NCBI GenBank assembly: GCA_033002965.1
Contig: JAURVB010014610.1
Span: forward strand, 372,001 to 436,000
DNA from: Piper betle
Lineage: Eukaryota > Streptophyta > Magnoliopsida > Piperales > Piperaceae
Length of the DNA stretch: 64,000 nucleotides
Direction: 5' to 3'
Made by a program: the position numbers and the translations under genes
The notes under the pieces: generated by a model
The model's database searches: none
The model's input: only the letters and a program-made list of their open reading frames with translations
Told to the model about the DNA's origin: nothing
Shown here: positions 37,254-49,787 of the stretch, piece after piece
Layout: every line of letters begins with the position of its first letter
How positions within the stretch are numbered: position 1 is the stretch's first letter

Positions 37254-37774
37254 TAGGGGTGTAAACAAGTCAAGTGGAGCCGAGCTAAGCAAAGGATGTA
37301 TTTGAATTGATGTGATTTTTAACAAGTATATTTGAGCTTGTTTGATCAGCTTGAGAAGTTTTAATGTATTATAGGTCGAGTCGAGCTCGTCTAAAATTCA
37401 TAATATTTAGGCTTAGCTCGTGTTTAACTTACTATATTTTTGAGTTAAATTTGAGCTGAGCAAATATTTGTGTTTAGCTCATACTCAACTTATATAGAAT
37501 CAAAATTTACTTTCCAATACTATATAAGCTTAATGTGACCTTAATATAATGGAATAGTCGAGTCGATTCGAATATATTTTTTGAGTTTGAACATATCAAA
37601 CACGAGTTTCGAGCCAAATAGAGTCAAACGCTCCTGGCTCATGCTTTTTTCGTTGTTCGAAGAGCTATTGGCCAGAGTATTTTTTTCAAACATAAAATTA
37701 ATAAACACGATTTTAAGCCAAACGGAGCCTCACATTAAATACATTTGAGCATGTTTGACTTGTTTGCGTTCGTA
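37254..37774. mobile_element. Small hAT-type non-autonomous transposon
   Basis: The left end TAGGGGTGTAAACAAGTCAA and the right end, whose complement starts TACGAACGCAAACAAGTCAA, form imperfect terminal inverted repeats. A perfect eight-base duplication GTTCCTAA flanks the insert (37246-37253 and 37775-37782), the length expected for hAT. The inside is 521 bases long with repeated gagtcgag and gagct words and no transposase. It ends 164 bases before the start codon of the exonuclease-KH gene, so it lies in that gene's promoter or 5' leader. A relative ends near 45908. Confidence 0.88.
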
Positions 37775-37938
37775 GTTCCTAACCTCCGTTGCGGCGTACC
37801 AAGTGCAGGCGTACCTAAATATTTTAGCAGGGGAGGAGGGAAGCGAAACCGAAGTGCTGCAACACTCGTTTTGGAGAAGACGAAGCTGTTTCCATTTTTT
37901 GAGGCAATCTCCATGCCTATGTCGGTTTGATCGCCCCC

Positions 37939-40900
37939 ATGGATCCCACCCGCTATCCAAACGCCGCTCTTCCTCCCATCTCTGGTATCTGATCAGCTCC
38001 AAAGTCCAGTATTTGGTGATTTGATTTTGCCATTTTTCTCATGACTGTTCCTGTTGTTGATTGTAGGTGTTTGTGACACTGAATGTTGTGTTTAGTGGTT
38101 TGATTTTTCATTTGATGAAGTTATGGTGGTTGTTAGGATTGCATCTTTTTTCTTTTTTTTGGGGTTGTTGTGTTAGGTTTGAAGGGTGGTGTTTGTTCTG
38201 CTATGAATGAATTGTTTAGTGCTTTGATTTGTTATTTTATGCATACATGGTGGTTGTTGGATTGCAATTTTTATGTTAATATATTTGCTTTATATAATTT
38301 ATTTGAATTATGGTATTTGTATGACTGTGAATGCATTGTTTAGTGGTTTGAACTTAGTGATTTAGTCATTTGCATCTCATACATGTTGCATACATGATTG
38401 AATGATTTTTCCTTTTTCATTTTATATGGTTTGAATTGAATGGTAGGATTACTTTAGTGTGATTTAGTGAAATATGAATTATCTCGATTTGAAAATGTCC
38501 TACAGTCATGCTCTGGTGTGTTGTTGATCGAGAACGTCCAAACAATGTAGGTTATGGCTTTGCTAAATTTAATGTGTGAGATTTGTTCATCAAGGTGTAC
38601 CAATTTGTTATCTTAAGATCATTACCTAGAGTGCGAAATTCAATCTCAACAGCCTGGACCTTTAATGATTATAGTTTAGTCCTTAGAATTAAACCTCATT
38701 ATATTTGATGAGGATCTTCAAATGTTGAACTGAGCATACCTTTTTATGCCACTACTTTAATGATCAGTGTTGAGAACTTTTAGCCATTCAATTTGCCAAA
38801 AATAATCAAGGCTGTTGGTGAAAAGTACAGGGGTGTTAGATAGTGCTCTACTTTATGAATTTGCATCAATCTGGAGTTGCTTTGTAACATATATGCAATA
38901 TTTATTCCAGATTCTTACACATCTGTGTAGCTCACTTATTTTGGACTTTGTATTGCTTGTTTCTACATTGTGAACTGTGCCAACTCATCTTTTTGATGTT
39001 TGGCTATGATAGGTGCTTTAAATGATACTGGTGATGGAACTTTGCCACAACTGCCGGTTCATATTGTCACCCATGCATCCCAACTTCCGCCTGAGTTCTT
39101 AAATCCTTCATTAGAGAAGAAGTTCATAATTGGTTTTGATTGTGAAGGAGTGGACTTATGTAGACATGGAAAACTTTGCATCATGCAGGTGTGTGCTTTC
39201 TCCCCCAATTTTAAGAATTATTGAGTTTTGCTCTTATCAAAGAAAATTTTAGACACTTGTAATTGTGTATTATTTTTCCTTTTATTTTTGTGCATGTTTT
39301 AATTGATTTTTTTAGTCTTCAGTACATTATAGCAAAAATTGCTACCATTGGAAAATAGTCATAATTTTTTTGACAACTGTTACTATTCTTGGGTGCAATT
39401 TTTTAGAAAATATTTCTTTACTTAGTGCAGTTAGCATTTCCAGATGCTGTATATTTGGTTGATGCTATTGAAGGGGGTGCGGTTCTTATGCAAGCCTGTA
39501 AGCCTGCACTTGAGTCTAGTTTCATCACTAAAGTTGTTCACGACTGCAAACGTGATAGTGAGGTCTCTTCAAGTAGATCACTTTTCTCCTGTTTTGAAGT
39601 CATATTTGTTTTGATCAGCGTGCAGCATATTGTTCTTTGTAGGCATTATATTTTCAACACGGGATCAAACTACACAATGTCATGGACACTCAGGTGAGCA
39701 TTGGTATGATTATGTTGACTTATATTTCATAGAATATTATTAGGATATTTCACTTGAGTGGCTATTAAGCTTGCTTCCTGAATTTTTGAGCGAAAGAAAT
39801 ACTAGACATTTTATATTTAGAAATCATTAAACTTTTTTTGTATGAGTTTTATCATGCTGTAAAAATTGAGAAAGCAGTTGCTTAGTGCATAAATTTTTAA
39901 TTTAATTTTTAATCAGAAATAGATAATGAACTTTCTAACTGAATAATGGAAGTTTTCATCATGAGAAGTAAAATATTCAACATTATATTGATGAATTTGC
40001 AAAAGATGTGTAGATCTGTCACAGAACTTTGAAGAGGTGGATCAATCTAAAGTTTACATTGTTGCTGTATTTTTATACACAAGTTTCAAGTAGACTGAAA
40101 GTGAGGATAACCTTTTTCAGGATGTTAGCCTTTATTTCTAGCTTGCTGAAAAATAAGGCAGTTCATATTTGTTTATGAAGATTACGTGTTGATTAAGCTC
40201 CCATCATCAGCGTCTTTAATGAATATCTATGCATATTTTCTGTTTCATGCAGTTTTGATGGCTGGTATTAGTTTATGGTTTGCCGGTGATGTCATTATTA
40301 AAGTGTTTTACGTATGTGTGAATCCTGCAGATTGCATATTCTCTTTTAGAGGAGCAGGAAGGAAGGAGGCGATCCCCTGGCGATTACATATCTTTTGTGG
40401 ACCTCCTTGCTGATTCCCGTTACTGTGGTATTTCTTTGTACTTCTGGTGTTATCAGACTGTATTCTCTGTCTGTTGCACTTATAGCCATTGTTATTTTAT
40501 TGCCAGAATTAAATGAAATACGACAGCTTAGTAAATGATTTTGAGAAGTCCAAGTGGAAATGCAATTATATTAAGTGACTGAATATCTCCTCTGCGGTTG
40601 CTATCTCCTGGCCAAGCTTCCCATGGACAAGGGTTACAAATGCTTCTATTTTGATTTTTTGAGTGCTAATAGGATAATTGATGCGCCACCAGTCCAAAAT
40701 TTTCATTATGTAATTGTGTATGCCTTCAATTTCAAAATTTTGATTTGCAATCCCAAATGCAGTTTTCTATTTTGGCAGATGTGTACATTCGATATGCAAT
40801 TTGTGTAGCCATTGAGTAGCTTATTGTGGCCCTGGACTGTATATGGTATTGCAGATGATGTTTGATGCATCATTAGATTTTCATCATGCATTCATTAAAC

Positions 40901-42902
40901 TTAGTTTCAATTCTCTTATTTAGAGTTTCACTTGCTTGTTACCCAATTTGGCATTACTCTCTCAAGATTCTTAGGTAGTTTTCTTTTGCTAATGCAGGCA
41001 TATTATATCTTGAGAAGGAAGAAGTCCGTGTCCGTTTAAGACAGGTCTGTTTTATCTGTCATATGATCATGTTCATTTTTTGCTATTCTGTGAGTTGGCT
41101 AAGCTTTTGTGGTTTCTGCTTTATGATTTATTTTGAAGAACAAGAATATTTTTTCTTCCTCAGTATGATTGAAGCAAAAGTGGGGGGTTTTTTTTAACAG
41201 CTACTAATTACTAACTATTACACTGGCTTCTGATTTCCTAATGTGTTTGACCTTATTCTTGGTTCATCAAACTACAGAAATATTACTTAAAAAAACTTAA
41301 TTTCAGGATCCTTCATTTTGGACATACAGGCCATTATCTGAATTGATGGTCCGTGCAGCGACAGATGATGTTCGTTTTCTTCTTTTTGTCTACTACAAGA
41401 TGATGGAAAAGCTGAACCAGCGGTCCTTATGGCTTCTTGCAGTGAAGGGCTCATTATATTGCCGTTGTTTCTGCCTGAATGAAAATGACTATGCAGATTG
41501 GCCATCAATTCCACCTATACCAGGTCTCTTGTATTTAGAGGGTTACAATTCTCTCTGTTTCAAAAAGTGCAAGCTATTTATCTGAAATTTGTCAAATGGA
41601 AATAAATAATGAAATTTATTAGATCATCTCTGCAATTGTAAAATTTTCTTCATTGTTTATTTTTCTTGGAAGATATGTAATCATTTGATTGTTGTTATAT
41701 TTGAGCTCAAATTATGAAATTTTCATTATTATTTCTTGTCTTTGTGATAGTATAATTCTTTTGGTTGTTATTAATTTGCTCTCCCAGTTAAGAATCAGAT
41801 TTTATGCTGGCTAACATTCGTCAAACATCTAGCAGTTGTCTTCCTTGATGGACTGTTGACAATTTATTTACAATCTATTATTCATTGTAGATTATTTGAC
41901 TGCAGAATAATTTAATGTCATCGAGATCAAACCTGTTGCATATTGTTTATTTCATCTAGACATTGCTTTATCTGCTTTATTTCAAGTAAACAGGACTTGA
42001 AATAATCGGGCATTGATTATGTTTTAAAAAAACTGCTGTCTGAAGGATCATGCAAAGAAATTTTTTTCTTTTTTTACTGTAACAATAAAAATGATGTTGA
42101 TGGCTACTTGTATTGGTGTATGCTTAGAAATAAAGATTTTACATGAGCGAGGCATAAGATTGTATAAATCTAAATACCAATTGTTTCTTTATTTTTGACA
42201 CTTACTATGTCAGTGCAGATAATTTGCTCTTGGAGGAAAACGTACCCGAAGAGGAGGTTTTATCTGTGTTTGATGTACCTCCAGGGAAAATGGGAATTAT
42301 AATTGGAAAAAGAGGATCTTCCATCCTGTCTATCAAGCGATCGTGCAAGTCAGTAAGCAGCATTGTACTGCATTTATTTGAGTTTTTCACTTCTGTTCGT
42401 ATTCTTAGGCAAATTGTAGACGATCATATTTGACTAAAAATTATAAAATTTTTTTACTACTTGAAAGATGTGGATAATATATCTATTGGCATACTGCAGT
42501 GCTGAAATTCTTACTGGAGGTGCCAAGGGACCACCAAACAAGGTAAGATTGCATGGATAATTGTTGATTACCAAATTCTGGTCCATACTTGTTCCTCCTA
42601 GATAGCTCCATTTTTGCTCATTGTGTCGCACATACTTGGAGTGATGTGGCTGTTTGGCGAGGCTCAACAATTTCTAGTCTCTTCTAGTTAGTATTTGATG
42701 TAACCCATCAAAATAACATAAACAGAAGATAGCAAATAGGAAGGGCGTCTTCTTTTAGACACTGCACTCTTAACTGCTAGCTTCTTTTAACTTTCCAAAA
42801 GAATAAAATGATTTATACTCTGAACAGGTCTTCATAATTGGACCAGTGAGGCAAGTGAGAAAAGCAGAAGCAATTCTTAGAGGAAGGTTGTTGGAAGTGT
42901 AA
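37939..42902 (+). CDS. 3'-5' exonuclease with KH domain, intact 10-exon gene
   Basis: Predicted RNase D-type (DEDD) exonuclease joined to a C-terminal KH RNA-binding domain, 337 residues; family known in plants, substrate not known. Exons: 37939-37984, 39013-39188, 39431-39562, 39643-39693, 40331-40427, 40998-41044, 41307-41523, 42219-42348, 42500-42542, 42828-42902. All introns are GT-AG and the exon lengths sum to 1014 bases, with phases agreeing throughout. Exo I is GFDCEGVDL (Asp58, Glu60). Exo II is VVHDCKRDSEAL (Asp116). The Exo III Asp is Asp204 in RAATDDVRFLL. The KH domain has the GKRG loop (Gly285-Gly288) in GKMGIIIGKRGSSI. There is no signal peptide, so a cytosolic or nuclear protein is inferred. 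The start ATG at 37939 is the first in the frame of exon 1. Confidence 0.93.
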
Positions 42903-45190
42903 TTAGCTGTTCAACTCCTCCTAGTGCATCTGTCATTCCAGGAAAACTTGAACCTTTTTGACTATGGGGTTGAGTTTTCCGTTTCTGTAAGTAATTACTG
43001 TTTACAACCGTAGTTTTTATTGTTAGAAAAAATCTTTGTACCCAATGTGAATTTGCAATCTAACCATAATTTATTTTTCCAATAGCTCCCCCATCACTAG
43101 CATAATCCCTGACATCAAATAACCAACAAATCTAAACAACCCAATTTCCATTCTGTTCATATGGTGGTGAATGTTATATCTTCTCTTTCCATTAGAAGAA
43201 TGTAGAAATAGTAAAAATCCAGATGCTTATGTTGGGTACTTCTCCAAAACTTATTCTGTGCTATTGAGGGGTTGTTGTCAAGAGTTTGGCATGGACATGT
43301 GCTGGCGATTAGTGTATCTGCAGAGGTTCACGGTGCAGGCTTGGTCAAGCATGCACGTGTCTGTGGATTGATCGAAAATTGTATTCAAAGACCATGTCCC
43401 CTTTAATTTCTGGAAAGCGATACCTCCTTGAATAATGCAGTCTTGGTTGGCCCATTTGGTAGAAGTCAGAAAAATAGGACAAACCATTACCTATTTGTGT
43501 ACATGAACATAGAACTTGCTTTGAATTGACAGAGAAAAACGAAATGAGATGCGATTGCTCATGTTTAAGTTGACAAAAAATCAACTTTGGGCAGGCTTGG
43601 ACGGAGAGAAAACATTCTTGGGTTGATTCTTTTTCATCTTAGTTTGCCTATATTTCTTTGTGAAAATTTGATTTTCATATTATGGGTATTCTCCCGTCGA
43701 CCGCTAATGGTTACATTTCATTTTACTGGTTTTCTGTTGTCGATTTAAATGTGGAGTTTATCAATATGGAGGTGTGAAATTTACACCAGCGTGAACAAAT
43801 TTGTATCTGTAACATTGGTTGTTTTTTATTTGGATGTATGTGGGAGGGAATGGATGATCCAGTACGGCATAGTTTGGATCCTAAACGCGTTGCGCCACCC
43901 ATCCCCATCCTTGTCCAAACCATTTCGAAGTTGATGGGAAGGAGGACAGGGAAGGGATATGCATTTGCACTATTGCAGTTTCTGTCTTCTCAAGATCTTG
44001 ATCCTGATTTGTTTGTCATTTGTCTACTAACTTGGGGTGGCGTTAACAATACCGAGCCTTGAGTGATGGATGGACAAGGAGTACACTATTTTCATCTCTC
44101 ATTTTGCATGCTTTGATGGAATGGTTACATTCTGAAGTTGGGAAGAGCAATGAAAGCATCACAACTTTTTGATTCATGGTGAGTTGAATGATGGTGGGTC
44201 GTTGATTTTAGTAACTTACCTTTGAAACTTTTAACATCTTATAGATGGAGAGAGCATGCATATGTCCTATGAAACTTTGCCATTCTGCATTCACAAGTGA
44301 AAGTTTGTATGGTGGGAAGATGCCCAATAATTTATATAGAAATGGCCAAATAGAAGGGTTCAATTGAAAAATAAATCAATAATGTTCTAGTGCCTCTGAT
44401 CTTGGACCACCCCAAGTGGACTTATAGTAGCACTATTCCCCATGATATTTTATCTTTTTGAACAAACCAATTAACTTATACTCAATATCATGACCATGAA
44501 ATTTAGTGCTCTCAGTTGGCAGCCTCTATTCATTTTATTTATTAACACTATGAAATCTCTTTGGATAAAAAAATGGAGAAAACCATGCATTAATAAAAGC
44601 CCAATTCACATCAAATTGACCAAGATCACTATATGTATGTATACCCCTCATCCTCCTTTATTTTTTTAAAAAATGTGTGAATATTGTAAGCGACATAATT
44701 TCCAATTTATAGCAATTATATAATTAAGTATGTAATAAACCCACCTAAAATTTAAATACAAAGAGGTAAGGTAACATCATATTGTAGGAAATGTCACAAC
44801 CTTAAGTTCTTCAGGATTTGGTTAAGGGAGTTTAAGACGTTATCTACATTCAAGAACCAAGAATTGACCCTTTCTATATCCTGTTCTGGGGAGGGGTCCA
44901 CCTCAAGGGTGGCCAATCTACATTGATTGAAATGTTGGGTCCATACTTTGAAGGAGACAAAACTCTCTTGGGTCAAAATAAAATGTGGTCCTTCATGGAG
45001 ATAATAATAATATTGATAAGTGAAGTTAATTATTTAGGGTTTTAAGCCGCATAATCATCAAGCATGCAGATAATTCGGGTATAATTTTTAAGTGTCATAT
45101 CAAAAGCATGTTGGTCTGCATGCTAAACACGTTTTAGATATGATTAGCATTGGATCGAGTGCAGTTTATAATTGAACAAATCTGAAATTT
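42903..45190. other. Downstream sequence, no further gene
   Basis: The first few hundred bases are likely the 3' untranslated part of the exonuclease-KH gene. The rest shows only short frames without resemblance to any family, including the stretch at 44780-44990. Confidence 0.4.
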
Positions 45191-45383
45191 GGGTGTTGAG
45201 CTCAGTTTATGCTCCAGCTTAACTCGAATTACTCAAAGTTCGTTCAAACTCGACTTGAGGATCGAACGAGTTTTGAATATATATGACTCGAAATTGACTC
45301 AAACATTTTTTATGTTGTTCGAGCTCGACTTGAGCTCGAATACACTTAAATTGTTTAATTATGACGAACTCGAAACCAATTCG

Positions 45384-45456
45384 TTTGGGAGCTTGAAATT
45401 TTAGCACGCAACCTTTACATCTTTAGTTTAACTCTCTTCCAACTGAGCTATGATAC
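45384..45456 (-). pseudogene. tRNA-Phe-like relic
   Basis: On the minus strand the 5' two-thirds follow nuclear tRNA-Phe: the D arm ATAGCTCAGTTGGAAGAGAG, then AAACTAAAGAT where functional tRNA-Phe has GACTGAAGAT, then AAGGTTGCGTG. The anticodon GAA has become AAA, the acceptor stem does not pair and the T-loop consensus is lost. It is a dead copy or the head of a tRNA-derived SINE. Confidence 0.6.
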
Positions 45457-45506
45457 TATTTTGTTATTTTATTGTATATAAATAAATATAATTAGTTATA
45501 ATTAAA

Positions 45507-45510
<4 letters not shown>

Positions 45511-45538
<28 letters not shown>
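45511..45538. repeat. (AT)n microsatellite
   Basis: An AT dinucleotide run of about 28 bases. Confidence 0.95.
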
Positions 45539-47149
45539 GCCGGGGCTAAATAAAGATTTTATCTCAAACTTTAATTTGGATTGTTCGATTATAAAGATGA
45601 CTAGATTTGATAAAAAAATAAAAAATAAAAAATAAAACACCCCTACCATCACCATCATTTAGTACGTACTCAATAATAACATTTATTTATAATTTTAAAT
45701 GTATTTTGACTAGGCATGTGATATTATGTATATTATTATATTATATTATCGAGTCGAGTTCGAGTTATAACCGAGTTGAGTCAAGTCGAACAGTGCCTTC
45801 TTCAAACTCGATTCGAGTTCGAACTCGAGCATTTAAATATCGAGTTTCGAATCAAGTCAAGCCGAACTTCAAATATTCACGAGCTGGCTTGCTCAATTAA
45901 CAACCCTATATGTGACCCCAAATATTTAATTTTTTCTTCCCTACGTGATTCCAAGTATGTCTTGTATTTGAGTTTTTTTTATAATTGGTCTTGCATTAAA
46001 CTATGCAATAATAGTGAAAACAGGCACCATTGGTGTGGAATATGATCAAAATGTCAAGTGGGTCTTTTAATCTGACTATTATCTTAGAAATTAGTAGAAA
46101 ACTAGATCTCCAATTATAAAATCTGAGGTAGAAAAATGGGCTATAGATTGTTGTAAAGAAATGGGAAGTTTGACATGAGACTTGCCTCTGAGAGAAATGT
46201 TATGGTAACCCATTCATATTGAGCTTGTATTCGTGATATGCATGCGAGAAAACTCAAACCCTAATTATAAGATTTCTCAATTTAGTGCCACATATTATAT
46301 TTATTGTGATAAGATTATATTTATAAGTGAAAATGGATTATAGATCTTTAACTTAGTCAACCACTTTTGAAGAAATGATTTAGCTCATTATACTACACTT
46401 TGAGCTAGGTCATTAGGATGATATCAAGTTCTTGATTCGTATAAATGGTGGGCTAGACTATGAATGTTGGCTATACTGTCAGTCATAGGCTAAAAGAAAG
46501 TTGTGAGCTAGGGTTAGCAATGTGCCTAAATGTAGGGATTTCGGGGATAAAATTTTCTAAAGTAAATGAATTATAAAATCCATCAATAAATCTTTAACTT
46601 GACAACTAAACTTGGAAGAAAGAACTAGAATATGGAATGGGCAAATTCCGAAGAGCAAGTTGTCTGCTCTTGAGTTTGCTTCTAATTATTATTATGCTCT
46701 TCATTTAAAAAAAAGCTTCACATAGCAAACATACAATTTGCAAATTAATTATAAAAACCTTATTTCGTTCTAACTGAACGCCTGTTTAATATATGAACAA
46801 ACCATACAGTACTTATAACTTAAAAATCATCCACATATAATACCATTAAATTACTTAAAAAATATTCGCTTATAATAACTAAAATCACCAATTCCGCACA
46901 CAACCATCACTGTTGCATAGGTAGGTGATTTTCGTTTAAATCAAGTAAATTTGATTTATATGAATTGGGTCATGTTTTTTTCTTGAAAATCGTCCATGTA
47001 TAATATAAGAGTATTATTAATCACCAATAATCCAATGTGCGAGAGATTTCAAGGTTGTATAAAATGAGTTAAGCTATGCCGACGCCCAATTAGTTTAGCT
47101 CTTTATTAGACTAATCATACATAAAAACTTAACTATCACATACCATGGT

Positions 47150-47420
47150 TACAAAAATCGGTCGATTCTAAGTTGAATCGGCCGATTTAAATCGGATTCG
47201 AAGGATTTTGTTTCAAAAAGCATGCAAATCGGTCATGGCAAAAAATGATACGTTAATCAACCAATTTGAGTTGATTCAGGAAGGGGGGGGGCAGTGAGAA
47301 TAAAAAATAATAATTAATTTTAAATAATTCAAAAAATTTAAAAAATATAAAAAAAATTATAAAATATAATATATATTATAATATTAAAATGATATATTTT
47401 ATAACTAATAACTCATCGAT
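47150..47420. repeat. Relative of the 12505 element fragment
   Basis: It starts with 'aatcggtcgattctaag' and 'aatcggccgatttaaatcgg'. The GC-rich block is reduced to a run of nine G. It then continues 'aaaataataattaatttta' and 'aataattcaaaaaattt', matching the sequence just right of the 12505 element's GC block. It is a deleted copy of the same family. Confidence 0.55.
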
Positions 47421-48663
47421 TTTAACCGATTCAAGTAAACTGATTTCGTATCTAATTTTTAATGAATCTTTCTGATTCAATGACTTTCTTTCAATTTGAT
47501 TCAAATGTCTGATTCTAATTATATACCTATGCCACATATAATATATTTTTGTACGTATACATAAATTGCATAAATGTAGCTCGGTGGTCCTCAGTCCTAA
47601 CTCAGGCCAACCTCCTAGCAGTCTTGGAAAGCATTTATAACTACATACATACATGAACTTGTACATACCGTGCACAACTGTATTTCAACCACTCCCGTTA
47701 TGAGGAAGCAATGCCTTTCCTTCAATAAGATGCTTAACAATTAACAAAATAATGAAGCATAGTTACAAACTTAAACTACTTTCAAAATATGACTAATTAC
47801 TTCAACTCCGTTATTTTATGCATGGTTTGGAGACACCTTATACAAATAAATTCACAATAAACATTAAAAAATTCTGGGTAATGTTTAAACATCTTAATGC
47901 ACTTGACAATAATTCACTATCATTTCAGAGCTAAAGAGCTGGTTTAAATCGATAGAAAATTGGATTTAAGCGATCGCTATTTTGCAACGGTTTGACACGG
48001 ATTAACAACGGGTTAAATTTTGCGACGGCTTTCTTTCTTTCTGGAGCAGAATGACTTATTAGTTAAAAAGATTAAGAACATTTTACAATTAAGCAACGAG
48101 AAGTATAACCTGTTGAAAAATATGAAGATGGAAAAGGTTATAGTTAATTAGCTCCAAGTACTGGTTAGTAGGCGTGACATTCATAATTTTTTTTCTTAGA
48201 AGTTGGGAATGGTGCATGAAGAAGAAGCTCAGAAGCAACCAAATAAAGCCTCATATATGCTCATCTCTATTATAATAAATACAAAATCCCACAAGTCAGA
48301 AACCTCATGCTCCCCATCTGCAGAAATCCTCATCTCCCCCACCTAGAAGATCAAAGAAACCAAAAACCACTCTGCAAGCACCAAAAACCTTATCTTTGCA
48401 AGCACTGGAATGACATGATCTTGCACTTTCTAAAAGGGTGCACTGACTTATTGAGCAGTATAGTCTGCACTGGAACTCTGGTTTCTTCGTTCCAAGTAGT
48501 TGCAGGGACCACCTTCCTTCCCTCTTTATAAGCAAATCTCTCACCAGAGTTAGCACTGGCAGAACAACTACTCCTGATCAAGAAGATTCACTTTGGTTTC
48601 TCTCAGAGTCCTCGAATAGTCCTCTGTTTTGGAGTTTTAGCTTGATCCAATTCAAGCTAGAAG

Positions 48664-48773
48664 GTGTATGTATGCCATCTAATTTATTGCATGTGTTTCA
48701 ATCTGTTCAATCGGATTGGCCAATATATAAGTACATTTAAATGAGTCCATCTTGGGTTTCTCTATGCTCTCAG
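48664..48773 (+). other. Likely 5'-leader intron of the bHLH gene
   Basis: A donor context AGAAG/GTGTATG and an acceptor CTCTCAG/AATCACC frame 110 bases just before the start codon at 48785. This is inferred from splice-site appearance only. Confidence 0.35.
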
Positions 48774-48784
48774 AATCACCAAGA

Positions 48785-49787
48785 ATGGACAGCTTGGAAC
48801 ACTCATGGGACGATCCATGCAACAATGCTTATCAATGTTTCTGGAGCAGCAGTGTTCCTCGTGAGCTGGAACTGTGAGCTCCAGCTCATTGGAGTCCAAC
48901 CACGGCCCGACGGACACGCCGGAGAATCTCTTTGCTCCGGCCATGATCGACTCTTGGTCCGACTGGGACTACACCAGAGTAGACGAAATGCTTGAGGAGA
49001 TAATTCCATCTTTGGATTTCATCGATAGCAAAATTCCGAAAAAAATTTGCTGCGCTCCCTTAATCAAGAGTACATCAGATTAGCTACAGATCATCCCTCC
49101 GTCATTGCCGGTGCCACCAGGCCTGTCATCGACTCGCCAGAATTCAGCCTAAGTCCAGTTGATCCTGAGATGCTCAATACCTTATCTCAAGAAGGCAGCA
49201 ACATAGACATGTGTGTGCGCATTTGCCCTCCTGTCAATGACTTGCACCTTTTTGAGGATCCTGCCAAACCCAAGAAACCAAGACAAGAAACTATAAGTTT
49301 TCGGAACAGCTCGAATTCGCCGGTGTCGAGCTCCGGCGAGCCCGACGTGGAGGCGATCGCACAAATGAAGGAGATGATGTACCGGGCAGCTGCATTGCGG
49401 CCGGTGAATTTCGATGCCAACGACGAGGCGGCGGTGGCGAGGCCGAGGAGGAAGAACGTGAGGATATCGAGCGATCCGCAGACGGTGGCGGCGAGGCAGC
49501 GGCGGGAGAGGATAAGCGAGAGGATAAGGGTGTTGCAGAGGTTGGTGCCGGGCGGGAACAAGATGGACACGGCGTCCATTTTGGAGGAGGCGGCGAACTA
49601 CCTCAAGTACTTGAGGTCGCAGGTGAGTGCCATGGAGAAGAAGGGGAAGAAGGTGGAGGTGGATGTGAGACCGGCCATGGCTGCCTTCAACTACGACCAC
49701 ACAAGCCACGGCCATGCAAGGCCAGAGAGCTTCCACATGATCATCCCCATTAGTGGTTTGATCGGTTTTGTTTGCATGAGATGTTGA
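48785..49787 (+). pseudogene. bHLH87/HECATE-like transcription factor gene with two frame breaks
   Basis: A bHLH factor of the HECATE/bHLH87 group, which act in the nucleus in gynoecium and meristem development. The basic region reads RKNVRISSDPQTVAARQRRE, with the group's Gln-Ala-Ala variant of the usual His-Glu-Arg binding residues. Helix 1 is RISERIRVLQRLVPGG and helix 2 is MDTASILEEAANYLKYLRSQV. Three frames are needed: from ATG 48785 (MDSLEHSWDDPCNNAYQCFW), from about 48872 (SSSLESNHGPTDTPENLF to EEIIPSLDFID), and from about 49045 (LNQEYIRLATDHPSV to the stop). Each step is a loss of one base, first in 'gaactgtg', then in a run of seven A (49039-49045). The bHLH domain itself is unbroken. 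It is either a sequencing artefact or a recent pseudogene. Confidence 0.88.

Larger units (their letters stand above)
45200..45908. mobile_element. hAT-like remnant with GAGCTCGA repeats
   Basis: Both halves (about 45220-45390 and 45750-45905) carry many forms of gagctcgaa and actcgacttgag. The right edge ends CAACCCTA; its complement TAGGGTTGTTAATTGAGC resembles the left end of the 37254 element. No left end or target duplication could be fixed. The middle holds an (AT)n tract at 45511-45538. Confidence 0.5.
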
